Source of the DNA: Actinomycetes bacterium
GTDB taxonomy: Bacteria; Actinomycetota; Acidimicrobiia; IMCC26256; JANYLB01
Assembly: GCA_025363815.1 (NCBI GenBank)
Contig: JANYLB010000012.1
Coordinates: forward strand, 1 to 64,000
Direction of reading: 5' to 3'
DNA: 64,000 nt
The notes below the pieces were generated by a model. It saw only the letters and a list, made by a program, of their open reading frames with translations. It did not search any database and was not told where the DNA came from. The translations under genes were made by a program, and so were the position numbers. Below, piece by piece: positions 1 through 9,242 of this stretch. Within the stretch, counting starts at the first letter, position 1; the number at the start of each line of letters is the position of its first letter.

Positions 1-20
1 GGCACCATAGTGACCGCGGC

Positions 21-1280
21 TCACGAGCTCCGGGCCCCGGATGGGGCGGCGGCGCGGGTTCCGGACCGCGTCCCGGAGCGTCCGGATTTCTTGGTGCCGG
101 GCGCAACCCGAACCGGCGTCTCCTGCCGCGCGATATTGGCGAGGATCCCTGCGGCCGCCATCGTGAACACGAGCGCCGACCCACCGAACGAGACGAACGG
201 AAGCGGGATCCCAGACACGGGTAGGAGCCCAACCACGGCGCCGATGTTGATCACGGCCTGACCGACAACCCACGCGGTGATGCCCGCCGCTACGAGCATT
301 CCGTACCGGTCGGGGGCACGGAGCGCGGCCCGAGTCCCGAGGGCGGCGAACGCGCAGAAGAGCAGCACAACGAGGGTGCAGCCGAGCAGGCCCAGCTCCT
401 CGCCGATGACCGCGAAGATGAAGTCGGTGTGGGCGTTGGGAAGGAACAGCCACTTCGAGCGGCCCGCGCCGAGCCCCACGCCGGTCAGCCCACCGCTGCC
501 AATGGCAATCAACGACTGCGTGATCTGGTAGCCGGTATTCGATTTGTCCTTCCAGGGGTCGAGGTAGGCGAACATGCGCGCCCGGCGGTAGGGCGCCGCC
601 ATCGCGAGACCGGCGGAAGCCACGACGACGAACGAAGCGAGCGCAACGAGGTGCCGGACGCGGATGCCGCCGGCGATCAGCACTGTCGCGACGATGATCG
701 TGAGCACCAAGGTCGAGTCCATGTCGGGCTCCAACATCACCAACGCAGCGATCACGCCGAACATGAGAAGTACCGGCACGAGTACACGCCGCCAGTTGTC
801 AAGCTCGCGCTGTCGGCGCGTCAAGAGGTCGGCACAGAACAGCAGCAGCGCGAGCTTCGCGATCTCCGACGGTTGGAAACGCCACGCCCCGAATCCGATC
901 CAGCGTCGAGATCCCGAGACCTTGATCCCGATTCCGGGCGCGAGCACCACCGTCAGGAGGACGGCCGAGACCAGTAGCAACGGGACCGCGAATATCCGCC
1001 AACGTCGGTAGTCGATCCGGCTCCCGGCGACGAACGCGACCATCCCGAGCACCGTCCAGAGCAACTGCCGATCGAAGTAGTACCACGCCGAGCCGTAGCT
1101 GTTGAGTGAGCTCACCGACGATGCGGAGAGCACCATCACGACGCCGACCAGGTTGAGGACCCCCACCGTCGTGAGCAACAGGACGTAGCCGCCCGGGCGG
1201 ATCCGACCGGCCTGGATCCAACTCGTCCTGAGCGCGCCGACCCGCTTGCTGCGGAGCCCAGGGAGGGTGATCGCGCTCAT
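21..1280 (-). CDS. ftsW: FtsW, SEDS-family septal peptidoglycan polymerase
   Basis: Lipid II-polymerising glycosyltransferase of the divisome, working in the cytoplasmic membrane with the transpeptidase FtsI encoded upstream. The product has about ten hydrophobic segments and SEDS landmarks: FQPSEIAKLAL, LEPDMDSTLVL, PNAHTDFIFAVIGEELGL and GIPLPFVSFGGSA. After the last membrane segment comes a short basic, Ser/Gly-rich cytoplasmic tail. The chosen ATG (base 1280) leaves about 30 residues before the first membrane segment; an in-frame ATG at 1307 and a GTG at 1367 are alternatives. It follows mraY directly; the murD gene usual between them is absent. At the left edge a GTG at bases 24-22 overlaps the ftsW stop and an ATG lies at 8-6, so the next cluster gene (murG would be usual) probably begins at the window border. 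RodA is unlikely given the dcw context. Confidence 0.93.
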   Translation of the reverse strand: MSAITLPGLRSKRVGALRTSWIQAGRIRPGGYVLLLTTVGVLNLVGVVMVLSASSVSSLNSYGSAWYYFDRQLLWTVLGMVAFVAGSRIDYRRWRIFAVPLLLVSAVLLTVVLAPGIGIKVSGSRRWIGFGAWRFQPSEIAKLALLLFCADLLTRRQRELDNWRRVLVPVLLMFGVIAALVMLEPDMDSTLVLTIIVATVLIAGGIRVRHLVALASFVVVASAGLAMAAPYRRARMFAYLDPWKDKSNTGYQITQSLIAIGSGGLTGVGLGAGRSKWLFLPNAHTDFIFAVIGEELGLLGCTLVVLLFCAFAALGTRAALRAPDRYGMLVAAGITAWVVGQAVINIGAVVGLLPVSGIPLPFVSFGGSALVFTMAAAGILANIARQETPVRVAPGTKKSGRSGTRSGTRAAAPSGARSS

Positions 1281-1392
1281 GGGGTGCGCTCGTTCCGGCC
1301 CATGCATCCCACCAGCCTTACCGACCCGGCCTCCGGATTGGTGGAACCCCACGGTGATTCTGGCCACCCCGTCGGCTTCGACCGTCGGGGCA

Positions 1393-2439
1393 TCAGTCGA
1401 GGACCCCAGGGATGCGGATGAAGTCGGCGTAGAAGAGACCGAGACCGAGCGCGACGCAGATCCCCGCGAACAGCCAGAACCGCACGATCACCGTGAACTC
1501 CGGCCATCCGCCCACCTCGAAGTGGTGATGGATCGGTGCCATCCGCAACACCCGCCGGTTGAAACCGCGGAACGCCACGACCTGCGCTATGACGCTCAGC
1601 GTCTCGAGGACGTAGAGGCCCCCGATGACGGGCAACAACAGTTGGACGTTGCTGACCAGGGCGATCCCCGCGAGGGCAGCACCGATCGCGAGGGAGCCGG
1701 TATCGCCCATGAAGACCCGCGCCGGCGCGGCGTTCCACCAGAGAAAACCCGCGCATGCGCCCATGAAGGCCCCCGCGACGATCGCGACGTCGAGCGCGCC
1801 CGCCGGGAGCACGTGGTACACGCCGGGATGTCGGAACTGCCAGAAGCCGATGATGACGAAGGCGGAGAACGCGAGCGTTGCCGAACCCGCGACTAGACCG
1901 TCGAGACCGTCGGCGAGGTTCACTCCATTCGTCGCCGCCATGATGATGAAGATCGCCCAGATGGTCCATCCGTAGGTCCCGAGGTTCAGATCGAGGGTGC
2001 GGGTGAACGACAGGTGGGTCGATACGTCGACATAGCGCAGTGCGAGGAGCACGAACCCAACTGCGACAACGAGTTGGCCTCCGGTCTTTCCTCGCTTGCG
2101 CAGGCCCAGATTCCGCCCGCGTCGAACTCCTAGGTAATCGTCGACCAAGCCGACGATCGCCATTCCGACGATCAGGAACACCAGCGTGACGCCGGTTCGT
2201 GCGAACTTCACCTGCTCCGTTCGGATGTGCGCGACTAGATAGCCGATCACCGCACTGGCGACGATCGCGATCCCGCCCATCGTCGGCGTCCCCGCCTTTG
2301 CGGCGTGCGGATGCTCGATCGGGCCGTCGTCGCGGATCTGCTGACCGATCCCCCGCTTGCGCAGCGACCGGATTAGAAGCGGCGTGCCGAACACGCATAG
2401 GAGGAAGGCGGTCACTGCCGCCATGAGCAGCGCTATCAC
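1393..2439 (-). CDS. mraY: MraY, phospho-N-acetylmuramoyl-pentapeptide transferase
   Basis: Transfers phospho-MurNAc-pentapeptide from UDP to undecaprenyl phosphate, giving lipid I; integral membrane enzyme. The 348-residue product is of normal family length, with about ten hydrophobic helices. Diagnostic motifs are GTPTMGG (near residue 50), VDDYLGVRRGRNLGL with its catalytic aspartates, NGVNLADGLDGL, GDTGSLAIG and the histidine loop MAPIHHHFE. Its ATG overlaps the murF stop as ATGA, so the two are translationally coupled. The bases after its stop hold no room for murD before ftsW. Confidence 0.97.
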   Translation of the reverse strand: MIALLMAAVTAFLLCVFGTPLLIRSLRKRGIGQQIRDDGPIEHPHAAKAGTPTMGGIAIVASAVIGYLVAHIRTEQVKFARTGVTLVFLIVGMAIVGLVDDYLGVRRGRNLGLRKRGKTGGQLVVAVGFVLLALRYVDVSTHLSFTRTLDLNLGTYGWTIWAIFIIMAATNGVNLADGLDGLVAGSATLAFSAFVIIGFWQFRHPGVYHVLPAGALDVAIVAGAFMGACAGFLWWNAAPARVFMGDTGSLAIGAALAGIALVSNVQLLLPVIGGLYVLETLSVIAQVVAFRGFNRRVLRMAPIHHHFEVGGWPEFTVIVRFWLFAGICVALGLGLFYADFIRIPGVLD

Positions 2440-3818
2440 GAGACCTTGGACTCCCCGGCGACAAGGGCGTCGGCCACGACCTCCAGGCCGATGGCACGGC
2501 TTGCCTTGACGAGCACCGCGTCGCCCGGGCGAGCCATGCCTCGCACGGCGTCCAGGGCGGCCGATGCGTCGGGCGCGTCTACGACCGTGAGCCCCCGCTC
2601 GCGGGCGGCAATCGCCGCGGGACGGGCGCCGGCACCCACGATCACCAGCACGTCCACACCGGTGTCGGCCGCAATCTCGCCGACACGGGTGTGCTCGACC
2701 ACGCCTTGATCCCCGAGCTCGAGCATCTCGCCGAACACGAAGATCCGACGACCGCCCGGCGCGAGGTGAGCGAACGATTCGAGGGCCGCCGCGACCGAGG
2801 TGGGACTCGCGTTGTAGGCGTCGTTGAGAACCGTCACGCCTTCAGGCGACAAATGCAGCTGCATGCGCCAATTCGCCGTGGTGGCCTCGGCCAATCCCTT
2901 GGCGACATCGGCGAGCGAGACGCCCAATGAAAGCGCGGCAGCCGCGGCCATCGCCGCGTTCTGCACCTGATGCGCACCACGAACCGCGAGTTGCACCGTG
3001 GTGGTGCCCCACGGTGATTCGACCACAAATCGGGGACGGAGCTCCGCGTCGAGATGAACTTCACTCGTCGCCACGTCGACGTCGGCCGAACGGGCACCGA
3101 CGCGCAGCACTCTGGCGCGCGTCCGCGACACCAGCTCTGGCGTCGCGTCGTCGTCGGCGTTGACCACCGCGACTCCGGCCGCGGGAAGCGCTTCGAGTAG
3201 CTCTCCCTTCACCTGCGTGATCCCGGCGCGGCCACCCAGGTGCTCGGCGTGGGCGAGCCCAACGTGGGTCACAATGCCGACATCGGGACGAGCGATGCCG
3301 CAAAGATCGGCAATGTTGCCCGCGAACCTTGCGCCCATCTCTGCCACCACGACCTCAGTTGCCATCGGGGCCGCGAGCAGGGTGAGGGGAAGACCGAACT
3401 CGTTGTTGAACGAACCGACGCTCGCGTGCACGGCGAGCGATGACGAGAGTGCCGCGGCGGTGAGGTCCTTCGTCGCGGTCTTGCCGGCCGAACCAGTGAT
3501 CGCGACGACGGTGGCACCGGCGAGCCGGGTCCGCGCCCAGCGACCCAGGTCGGCCAGCGCGGCGAGGGGGTCGGGAACCAGGATCAGTGCTCCGGGGGAA
3601 TCGGCCGGCATCCGCGCGACGAGAGCGGCAATCGCGCCGCGTTCGAACGCGTCACCGACAAAATCGTGGCCGTCGCGAGCACCCCGGAGCGCCACAAAGC
3701 ATGCGTTGGCTTCGAGCGCGCGCGAGTCGAATGCGAACGACGTCGCCAGCGCGTCGGCTGGACCACCATGCAGCGCGCCACCGGTTACGGCCGCGATCTC
3801 CGCCAACGTCACATCCAT
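2436..3818 (-). CDS. murF: MurF, UDP-MurNAc-tripeptide--D-Ala-D-Ala ligase
   Basis: Cytoplasmic ATP-dependent Mur ligase that adds D-Ala-D-Ala to the UDP-MurNAc tripeptide. Three Mur domains are recognisable in 460 residues: an N-terminal substrate domain beginning MDVTLAEIAAVTGG, a central ATPase domain with the P-loop AITGSAGKTATK and the family segment NNEFGLPLTLL, and a C-terminal domain with YNASP (LNDAYNASPTS). The start lies inside the last codons of murE (10-base overlap) and the stop overlaps mraY, in keeping with one operon. Confidence 0.96.
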   Translation of the reverse strand: MDVTLAEIAAVTGGALHGGPADALATSFAFDSRALEANACFVALRGARDGHDFVGDAFERGAIAALVARMPADSPGALILVPDPLAALADLGRWARTRLAGATVVAITGSAGKTATKDLTAAALSSSLAVHASVGSFNNEFGLPLTLLAAPMATEVVVAEMGARFAGNIADLCGIARPDVGIVTHVGLAHAEHLGGRAGITQVKGELLEALPAAGVAVVNADDDATPELVSRTRARVLRVGARSADVDVATSEVHLDAELRPRFVVESPWGTTTVQLAVRGAHQVQNAAMAAAAALSLGVSLADVAKGLAEATTANWRMQLHLSPEGVTVLNDAYNASPTSVAAALESFAHLAPGGRRIFVFGEMLELGDQGVVEHTRVGEIAADTGVDVLVIVGAGARPAAIAARERGLTVVDAPDASAALDAVRGMARPGDAVLVKASRAIGLEVVADALVAGESKVS

Positions 3819-5251
3819 GCGACTGACTCCAGCTCCTCGCTCGCGACGACACGGTCGTCGAACGGAACGGTTGTTGTTCCTGTGGTCTGTCCTACCTCAT
3901 GACCCTTGCCCGCGATCAACACGACATCGCCGGCGCCGGCCTCACCCATCACGAGCCGTATGGCAACCCGCCGGTCCAGCTCTACGGTCGCACGCGCGTC
4001 GGTCGTCGCCACACCTTCGGCTACAGCCGAGGCTATCGATGATGGATCTTCAGAACGCGGGTTGTCGGAGGTCACAACGACGAGGTCGGCGTTCATCCCC
4101 GCGATCCGACCCATCTCCGAACGCTTACCGCGATCACGATCGCCACCGCAGCCGAACACCAGAAGGACGCGACCGTCAGCGCCGGCCAGGTCGCGCGCCG
4201 CGATCAGCACCTTCTCGAGAGCGCCAGGAGTGTGGGCGTAGTCGATCAGCACCGTGAAGGGTTGGCCGCCAACGATGCGCTCCATGCGGCCCGCAATCGG
4301 TGATGCCTGAGCGAGACCCGGTGCGACCGCTCCGAAGGGGAGACCGGCGCAGAGCGCCATCGAAGCGGCCGCGGCCGCGTTCTCGAGATTGAACCGACCC
4401 GGCAACGCAAGCCTTATCGGCACCCGTCCTTCGGCGGCAACCAGCGTCGCCGAGCTCCCCGTTCCATCGGGATCTATCCCCTCTATGCGCAGGTCGGCGG
4501 CGGCGTCGAGCGCGAACGTGCGGACGTTCAATCCGGCGGCGCGTGCGAGAGTTGCAAGCTCGTCGCCACGGGGATCGTCGAGGTTCACTGCAGCAGCGTC
4601 GCAGAACTCGGGTTCGAACAACCGTGCCTTGGCGTGAAAATACGCGTCGAGATCGCCGTGGTAGTCGAGGTGGTCACGACTCAGATTGGTGAACCCGACC
4701 GCGGCGTAGCGGGTGCCGTCGACCCGATGCTGTGCCAGCGCGTGCGAAGACACTTCCATCGCCACGGTCTCGACCCCACGCTCACGCATCTGGCTGAGCG
4801 ACGCCTGGAGCTCCGGAGCCTCGGGCGTCGTGCGCTCGGCCGTGAGGGTGCCGATCACGCCGAACTCCTCGCCCGCGGCGCGCGCGATCGCGCCGACAAG
4901 ATGGGTGGTCGTCGTCTTTCCGTTCGTGCCTGTTACTCCCACGACCCTCATGGAGTGGGAAGGATCACCGGCGCATCGGGCTGAGATCGGACCGATCACT
5001 CGGCGAACGCGCTCGACGCGGATCTGGGGAACTGGAAGCGGAAGCACGCGTTCGACCACGAGTGCGGTCGCACCCGAGCCGACAGCCTCCCGCGCGAACC
5101 GGTGCCCATCGGCCGCCGCGCCGGAGATGCAACAGAAGAGGTCGCCCGGGCGAGTCTTACGGCTGTCGTGGTTGACGGCGAGGATCTCGACATCCGTGTT
5201 CCCCACGCGTTCCAGCACTTCGACACCGCCGAGGAGGTCGTGCAGCAGCAC
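3809..5251 (-). CDS. murE: MurE, UDP-MurNAc-dipeptide--meso-diaminopimelate ligase
   Basis: Cytoplasmic Mur ligase adding the third stem-peptide residue. The 480 residues carry the N-terminal segment DSRKTRPGDLF, the P-loop GVTGTNGKTTTT (about 105-116), SRDHLDYHG, and the C-terminal signature DNPR at 396-399. In this family DNPR marks enzymes that add meso-diaminopimelate, whereas lysine enzymes differ there, so the wall is inferred to be meso-DAP type. The start is a GTG that gives a normal N-terminus (MLLHDLL). A gap of 87 bases separates it from ftsI. Confidence 0.96.
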   Translation of the reverse strand: MLLHDLLGGVEVLERVGNTDVEILAVNHDSRKTRPGDLFCCISGAAADGHRFAREAVGSGATALVVERVLPLPVPQIRVERVRRVIGPISARCAGDPSHSMRVVGVTGTNGKTTTTHLVGAIARAAGEEFGVIGTLTAERTTPEAPELQASLSQMRERGVETVAMEVSSHALAQHRVDGTRYAAVGFTNLSRDHLDYHGDLDAYFHAKARLFEPEFCDAAAVNLDDPRGDELATLARAAGLNVRTFALDAAADLRIEGIDPDGTGSSATLVAAEGRVPIRLALPGRFNLENAAAAASMALCAGLPFGAVAPGLAQASPIAGRMERIVGGQPFTVLIDYAHTPGALEKVLIAARDLAGADGRVLLVFGCGGDRDRGKRSEMGRIAGMNADLVVVTSDNPRSEDPSSIASAVAEGVATTDARATVELDRRVAIRLVMGEAGAGDVVLIAGKGHEVGQTTGTTTVPFDDRVVASEELESVAWM

Positions 5252-5338
5252 GGGATTCCTATCCGCTCGGGGAGGCGCTGATGGTACCGGTCGCCACCCG
5301 CGCCGCGCCCCTCGACGATGCCTGAGCTCTCAACTCGA

Positions 5339-7633
5339 TCATCGTGCTGTCGACGCCTGACCCCGCGCCGCCGCGGCCGTGATCGCCTCGCTCGGCGGCA
5401 CCTGCTCGAGGCGAAGCGCGTACTGCATGATCCGTGAGAAGACCGGGGCGGCGATGTCACCGCCGTATATCTCTCCCGAACCCGGGGCATCAACCACGAC
5501 GATGGCGGCGAATCGCGGCGATTCCACCGGCGCGAACCCTACGAACGACGCCACGTACTTGCCTTCGGCGTACGGGGCCTTCTTCGCCGTTCCCGTCTTC
5601 CCGGCCACGGTGTAGCCGGGGATGGCGCCCTTCGTACCGGTGCCGCCGGCGACCACGCCGGCAAGCATCGTGCGCAGCTTCGCGGCGGTTTCACGCGAGA
5701 TGACCCGACGCCCGCGTTCGGCCGGCATGACCCGCCGTTTGCCCTTGGAGTCGATCGACGCCGCCAGCAGTCGAGGGGGTCGCGAGACACCGTCGTTGGC
5801 GATGGTCGTGTAGACGTCGAGCATCTGCACTGCGGTCACCGCGATCCCCTGACCGGTGGGAACGGTACCCATCACGGTCGACGAGTTGCGGTACGCGTCC
5901 TGAGTGGGCAGCAAGCCCGCGACCTCTCCCGGGAAGTTGATGGGAGTCTTCGCCCCGAATCCGAAGTTGCGCATGGCCGCGTCGAGACGGTCGATACCGA
6001 CCTGTTGACCGATCTCGATCGTGCCGATGTTCGACGACTTCGTCAGGATGTCGGAGACCGTCATCGTCTCGGTCCCGTGGTCCTCTGCGTCGCGGAAGTC
6101 CTTGTCGCCGACGCGGATGGAGCCGGGCACGGTGAACGTCGACTCCGGGGTCACCAGGCCCGCCTCGAATGCGGCAGCCATCGTGATTACCTTGTTTGTC
6201 GAGCCCGGTTCGAACACGTCGGTCAGCGGGCGGTTCAGCGCCCCGCTCGTTGCCGGCCGGGCCTCGGTCGGCGCGCCGCCCCGGCCATCGCTGCCCGCGC
6301 CGTCTACCGACACCATCGAGAGGATGTCGCCGGTCTTCACGTCGGCGATCACCGCGGTGCCGCCCTTCGCGCTCGTGGCCTTGACCTGGGCGAGGAGCGC
6401 CTGCTCGGTCTCGTACTGGAGCGACTGGTCCAACGTGGTGACGAGATCGGCGCCCCGCCGCGCCGGGCTGGAACGCCGTCTTCCGTTGGGAATGTCTCGG
6501 CCCCGCGGGTCACGTTCGAGCGCGATGAACCCGGCATTGCCCGCCAACTTCTTGTCGTTGGCAAACTCGAGACCACCCAGGCCGTTGCCGTCCATCCCGA
6601 CCAAGCCGAGCACGGGAGCGGCGAGCGAGCTCGAGGGGTAGAACCGCTTCGACTCTGGGATCGTCGTGATCCCGACAAGACCGAGGGCCTCGACCTTGGC
6701 GGCCACATTTTTGTCGACCTGGCGCGCGACATAGGCAAACGCGGCCTTGTGATCAGCGAGACGCCGCCGCAGATCGCTCCGGTCGACATTCAGCAGCGGA
6801 GCCAGGCGCTCCGCGTACCCCGCCGGGTCGGGAACGACGCTCGGGTCGGCGACGATCGTCTTCACCGCAACGCTCACCGCGAGCTCGTCACCGTTGCGGT
6901 CGAAGATGCCGCCGCGCTCGGCCGGAAGGGTCACAGTGCGCACCCGCTGCTCCAGCCCGAGGGCCGTGTAGTGACTCGCGCTGATCGCCTGCAGGTCGAC
7001 GAGGCGCACGCCGATCGCGGCAAAGCCGACACCCATGACACTCAGCAGGGCCAAGAGACGGACACGGGGCCGCGCCGCGCGCTTCGTCTTGGCCCGGGGC
7101 ACGGAGCGCAGACGACGGACCGCCTTGCGCGGTGTCGGGCGCGGCTTGATCGCCGACTTTCTGACCTTCGACCTTCCGACCGCCGGCGTTCGGGCCCTCG
7201 ATCTCTTCGCCGGAGACTGCTTGGCCGGGGGCCGCTTGGCCCTGGTCGCCGGCTGGGCGGCAGTCGGGCGGCGGCGGGCGGGCGGCGGCGGGCGCCTCGC
7301 CGTGACGGAACCCCGCGGCGACGTGGAGGTGCGGGCATCGTTGGCCGCGCCTCCACGTCGTCCTCCACCTGTGGTGGTGGACCTGGACGCCGACGGCGCC
7401 GGGCGGCGCGAAATCTGGGCCGGGTGATTGCCCTTGGGCTTGGGTGCAGCCCGCTTCTCCGGCGGCGCCTTCTTCGAGATCTGGAGGCCCGTCCGCGATC
7501 TCAGCGACGCGGCTGCATTCGGGCGACGCGCCACGGACGAGGTGGCTCGGGTGGTCGAGCTTCGGGATGCGTTCCGGGCCCCGGGCGCTTGCGGCGGAAG
7601 TGAGGTCGGTCGAGGTTCACGGCTGCGCGGCAA
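5339..7633 (-). CDS. ftsI: FtsI (PBP3-type), septal peptidoglycan transpeptidase
   Basis: Class B penicillin-binding protein that cross-links septal peptidoglycan. The serine transpeptidase motifs are complete: S478-T-N-K481 in FEPGSTNK, S533-S-N535, and K679-T-G681 followed by TAKK. The PBP dimer domain starts after the membrane segment (about 191-210) with ERGGIFDRNG. The oddity is the N-terminus: about 190 cytoplasmic residues, very rich in Arg, Lys, Pro, Ala and Ser, longer than the usual short FtsI tail. The frame opens with a TTG that overlaps ftsL by 17 bases; no in-frame ATG occurs before the membrane segment, so the exact start is uncertain. It sits between ftsL and murE, the standard dcw place. 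Confidence 0.93.
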   Translation of the reverse strand: MPRSREPRPTSLPPQAPGARNASRSSTTRATSSVARRPNAAASLRSRTGLQISKKAPPEKRAAPKPKGNHPAQISRRPAPSASRSTTTGGGRRGGAANDARTSTSPRGSVTARRPPPPARRRPTAAQPATRAKRPPAKQSPAKRSRARTPAVGRSKVRKSAIKPRPTPRKAVRRLRSVPRAKTKRAARPRVRLLALLSVMGVGFAAIGVRLVDLQAISASHYTALGLEQRVRTVTLPAERGGIFDRNGDELAVSVAVKTIVADPSVVPDPAGYAERLAPLLNVDRSDLRRRLADHKAAFAYVARQVDKNVAAKVEALGLVGITTIPESKRFYPSSSLAAPVLGLVGMDGNGLGGLEFANDKKLAGNAGFIALERDPRGRDIPNGRRRSSPARRGADLVTTLDQSLQYETEQALLAQVKATSAKGGTAVIADVKTGDILSMVSVDGAGSDGRGGAPTEARPATSGALNRPLTDVFEPGSTNKVITMAAAFEAGLVTPESTFTVPGSIRVGDKDFRDAEDHGTETMTVSDILTKSSNIGTIEIGQQVGIDRLDAAMRNFGFGAKTPINFPGEVAGLLPTQDAYRNSSTVMGTVPTGQGIAVTAVQMLDVYTTIANDGVSRPPRLLAASIDSKGKRRVMPAERGRRVISRETAAKLRTMLAGVVAGGTGTKGAIPGYTVAGKTGTAKKAPYAEGKYVASFVGFAPVESPRFAAIVVVDAPGSGEIYGGDIAAPVFSRIMQYALRLEQVPPSEAITAAAARGQASTAR

Positions 7634-8105
7634 GGTGTCGCTTCACCTCTTCCCATTGGCCACCGGGCTCGCCGGCAGAGTCTGCGATCGGATTCGAAAC
7701 CCAGCCCGAGTCGGCGGGAGCGGTCACATAGTTGGTGCTCTGGGCCGGCTCCATGCCAAGGCGCTTCGCACGGGCAACGATGCGCTTGGGGGCGCCGAGC
7801 TGCGCCACCCTGAGGCGGGCGTCCTGGTACCTCTGCTGCGCGGTCGCGGTCTGGCGCGACAACCGAACAAGCTGGAACTCGCTCTGGGCCAGCATCACGT
7901 GGAACGCCACCGCAACGAACACGCTGAGCGCGGTGACGGTTCCGAAGCTCCACACCGCGATGCGGACCCGACGCTCGCGTTTGGCGACGTTCGCGTCGAC
8001 GACAGTGAGGTGACGTGAACCAGGACGGTTTCCCGGCGCACGGCGCGGCGCGGGTGCGGTCGCACCACCGGCGTTGAACTTCGCGGCCGCCGATGCTCGG
8101 CTCAC
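7617..8105 (-). CDS. ftsL: FtsL-like septum formation initiator protein
   Basis: Small bitopic division protein that in other bacteria links FtsB/FtsQ to FtsW/FtsI. The 162 residues are a basic N-terminal tail (about 48 residues), one membrane helix (about 49-70), then an extracytoplasmic segment that looks coiled-coil (QSEFQLVRLSRQ onward), followed by LGMEPAQSTNYV, the kind of tail seen in actinobacterial FtsL. FtsL diverges greatly in sequence, so position between rsmH and ftsI is the main support. The GTG start overlaps the rsmH stop (GTGA). Confidence 0.85.
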   Translation of the reverse strand: MSRASAAAKFNAGGATAPAPRRAPGNRPGSRHLTVVDANVAKRERRVRIAVWSFGTVTALSVFVAVAFHVMLAQSEFQLVRLSRQTATAQQRYQDARLRVAQLGAPKRIVARAKRLGMEPAQSTNYVTAPADSGWVSNPIADSAGEPGGQWEEVKRHLAAQP

Positions 8106-9109
8106 GGGACTCTCTCGACCGCGCGGAGCCGTGCGCTCTCGGCACGCGGGTTTGCCGCGACCTCTGTATCACTCGGCCGAAGCGGCTTGCGGGTGAGCAG
8201 ACGAACGACGGGTTCGGGACCCTGTGGTTGGGGAAGATGCGAAGGTACGTACGGCTCGACCGCACCCGATCCCGACCAGGCCGCGAAGCGTTGCTTCACG
8301 ATGCGGTCTTCACCCGAGTGGTACGCGAGCACCAGGGCGCGCCCACCCGGTGCGAGAAGGTGTACCGATTCGTCGAGCCCGCGTTCAAGATGCTCCAGCT
8401 CACGGTTCACCTCGAGCCGGATGGCCTGGAAAGTGCGGCGGGCCGGGTGGCCACCTTTGCGACGCGCCGGCGCGGGAATCGAGCTCTTGATCGCTTCGAC
8501 GAGGTCGCCGGTCGAGCGCAGTGGCCGAGACGCGACGATCGTCCTCGCGATCCGCCGGCCCCAGCGCCACTCTCCGCTGGCAACGATGAGATCGCCCAGG
8601 GCGTCTTCGGTGTAGGTGTTGACGACCGTCTCTGCCGTCAGATCCTGCGAGTTGTCCATCCGCATGTCGAGCGCAGCGTCCGACCAGTAGGAGAAGCCGC
8701 GCTCCATGACGTCGAGTTGCGGGCTACTCACACCCAGGTCGAACAGCATCCCCACGATGTCTCCCTCACTCAGTCCGTTTGCTTGCACGATCTCGTTCAG
8801 GTGCTCGAACCCTCCGTGCACCACTCGCACCCGGTCTCCGAACCCGGTTAGTGCTTCGCTCGCTGCTTCCACCGCCAGCCGATCTCGGTCGATCCCAAGG
8901 ACCCGCACCCCCGGATGTGCCTCGAGAATCTGGGCCGTGTGGCCACCCCCACCGAGGGTGGCGTCGATCACCCAGCCCGGCGGGACCGGAACCAGGAGCT
9001 CGACCACCTCTCTGCTCATCACCGGCCGATGCTCGAACGGCAACGTGACCTCTTCTTTCGTCGCTGCTCGCCCCTCGCGGTTGCCCGTCGTCGGCGTCAG
9101 GTCTGCCAC
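8102..9109 (-). CDS. rsmH: RsmH (MraW), 16S rRNA m4C1402 methyltransferase
   Basis: SAM-dependent methyltransferase acting on C1402 of 16S rRNA. The 335-residue product shows the SAM-binding motif DATLGGGGHT, then FDLGVSSPQLD, GFSYWSDAALDMRMD and GGHPARRTFQAIRLEVN, all diagnostic. The segment normally reading FHSLEDRIVK is here YHSGEDRIVK. A GTG start is used with a G-rich stretch just upstream. A gap of 133 bases lies between mraZ and this gene; I see no further gene in it. Confidence 0.97.
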   Translation of the reverse strand: MADLTPTTGNREGRAATKEEVTLPFEHRPVMSREVVELLVPVPPGWVIDATLGGGGHTAQILEAHPGVRVLGIDRDRLAVEAASEALTGFGDRVRVVHGGFEHLNEIVQANGLSEGDIVGMLFDLGVSSPQLDVMERGFSYWSDAALDMRMDNSQDLTAETVVNTYTEDALGDLIVASGEWRWGRRIARTIVASRPLRSTGDLVEAIKSSIPAPARRKGGHPARRTFQAIRLEVNRELEHLERGLDESVHLLAPGGRALVLAYHSGEDRIVKQRFAAWSGSGAVEPYVPSHLPQPQGPEPVVRLLTRKPLRPSDTEVAANPRAESARLRAVERVP

Positions 9110-9242
9110 CAGCCCCCCAGTCGGTCGATGCCGTCCGGATTTCTCCCCGAAACGGCTCGGTCAAAAGCGGGCGGAGTAGGGGCCTTCGACCGCGCCGGCC
9201 AGGGGGCTGGTGGCAGACCCGAGGCCTGCTGGGTTCGTCCTC

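Noticed and set aside
6005..7603. Open frame of 532 codons on the plus strand opposite ftsI
   Set aside because: The opposite strand encodes FtsI with all three transpeptidase motifs. The antisense product has no motif and ends in an Arg/Gly-rich stretch that simply mirrors the basic FtsI tail.
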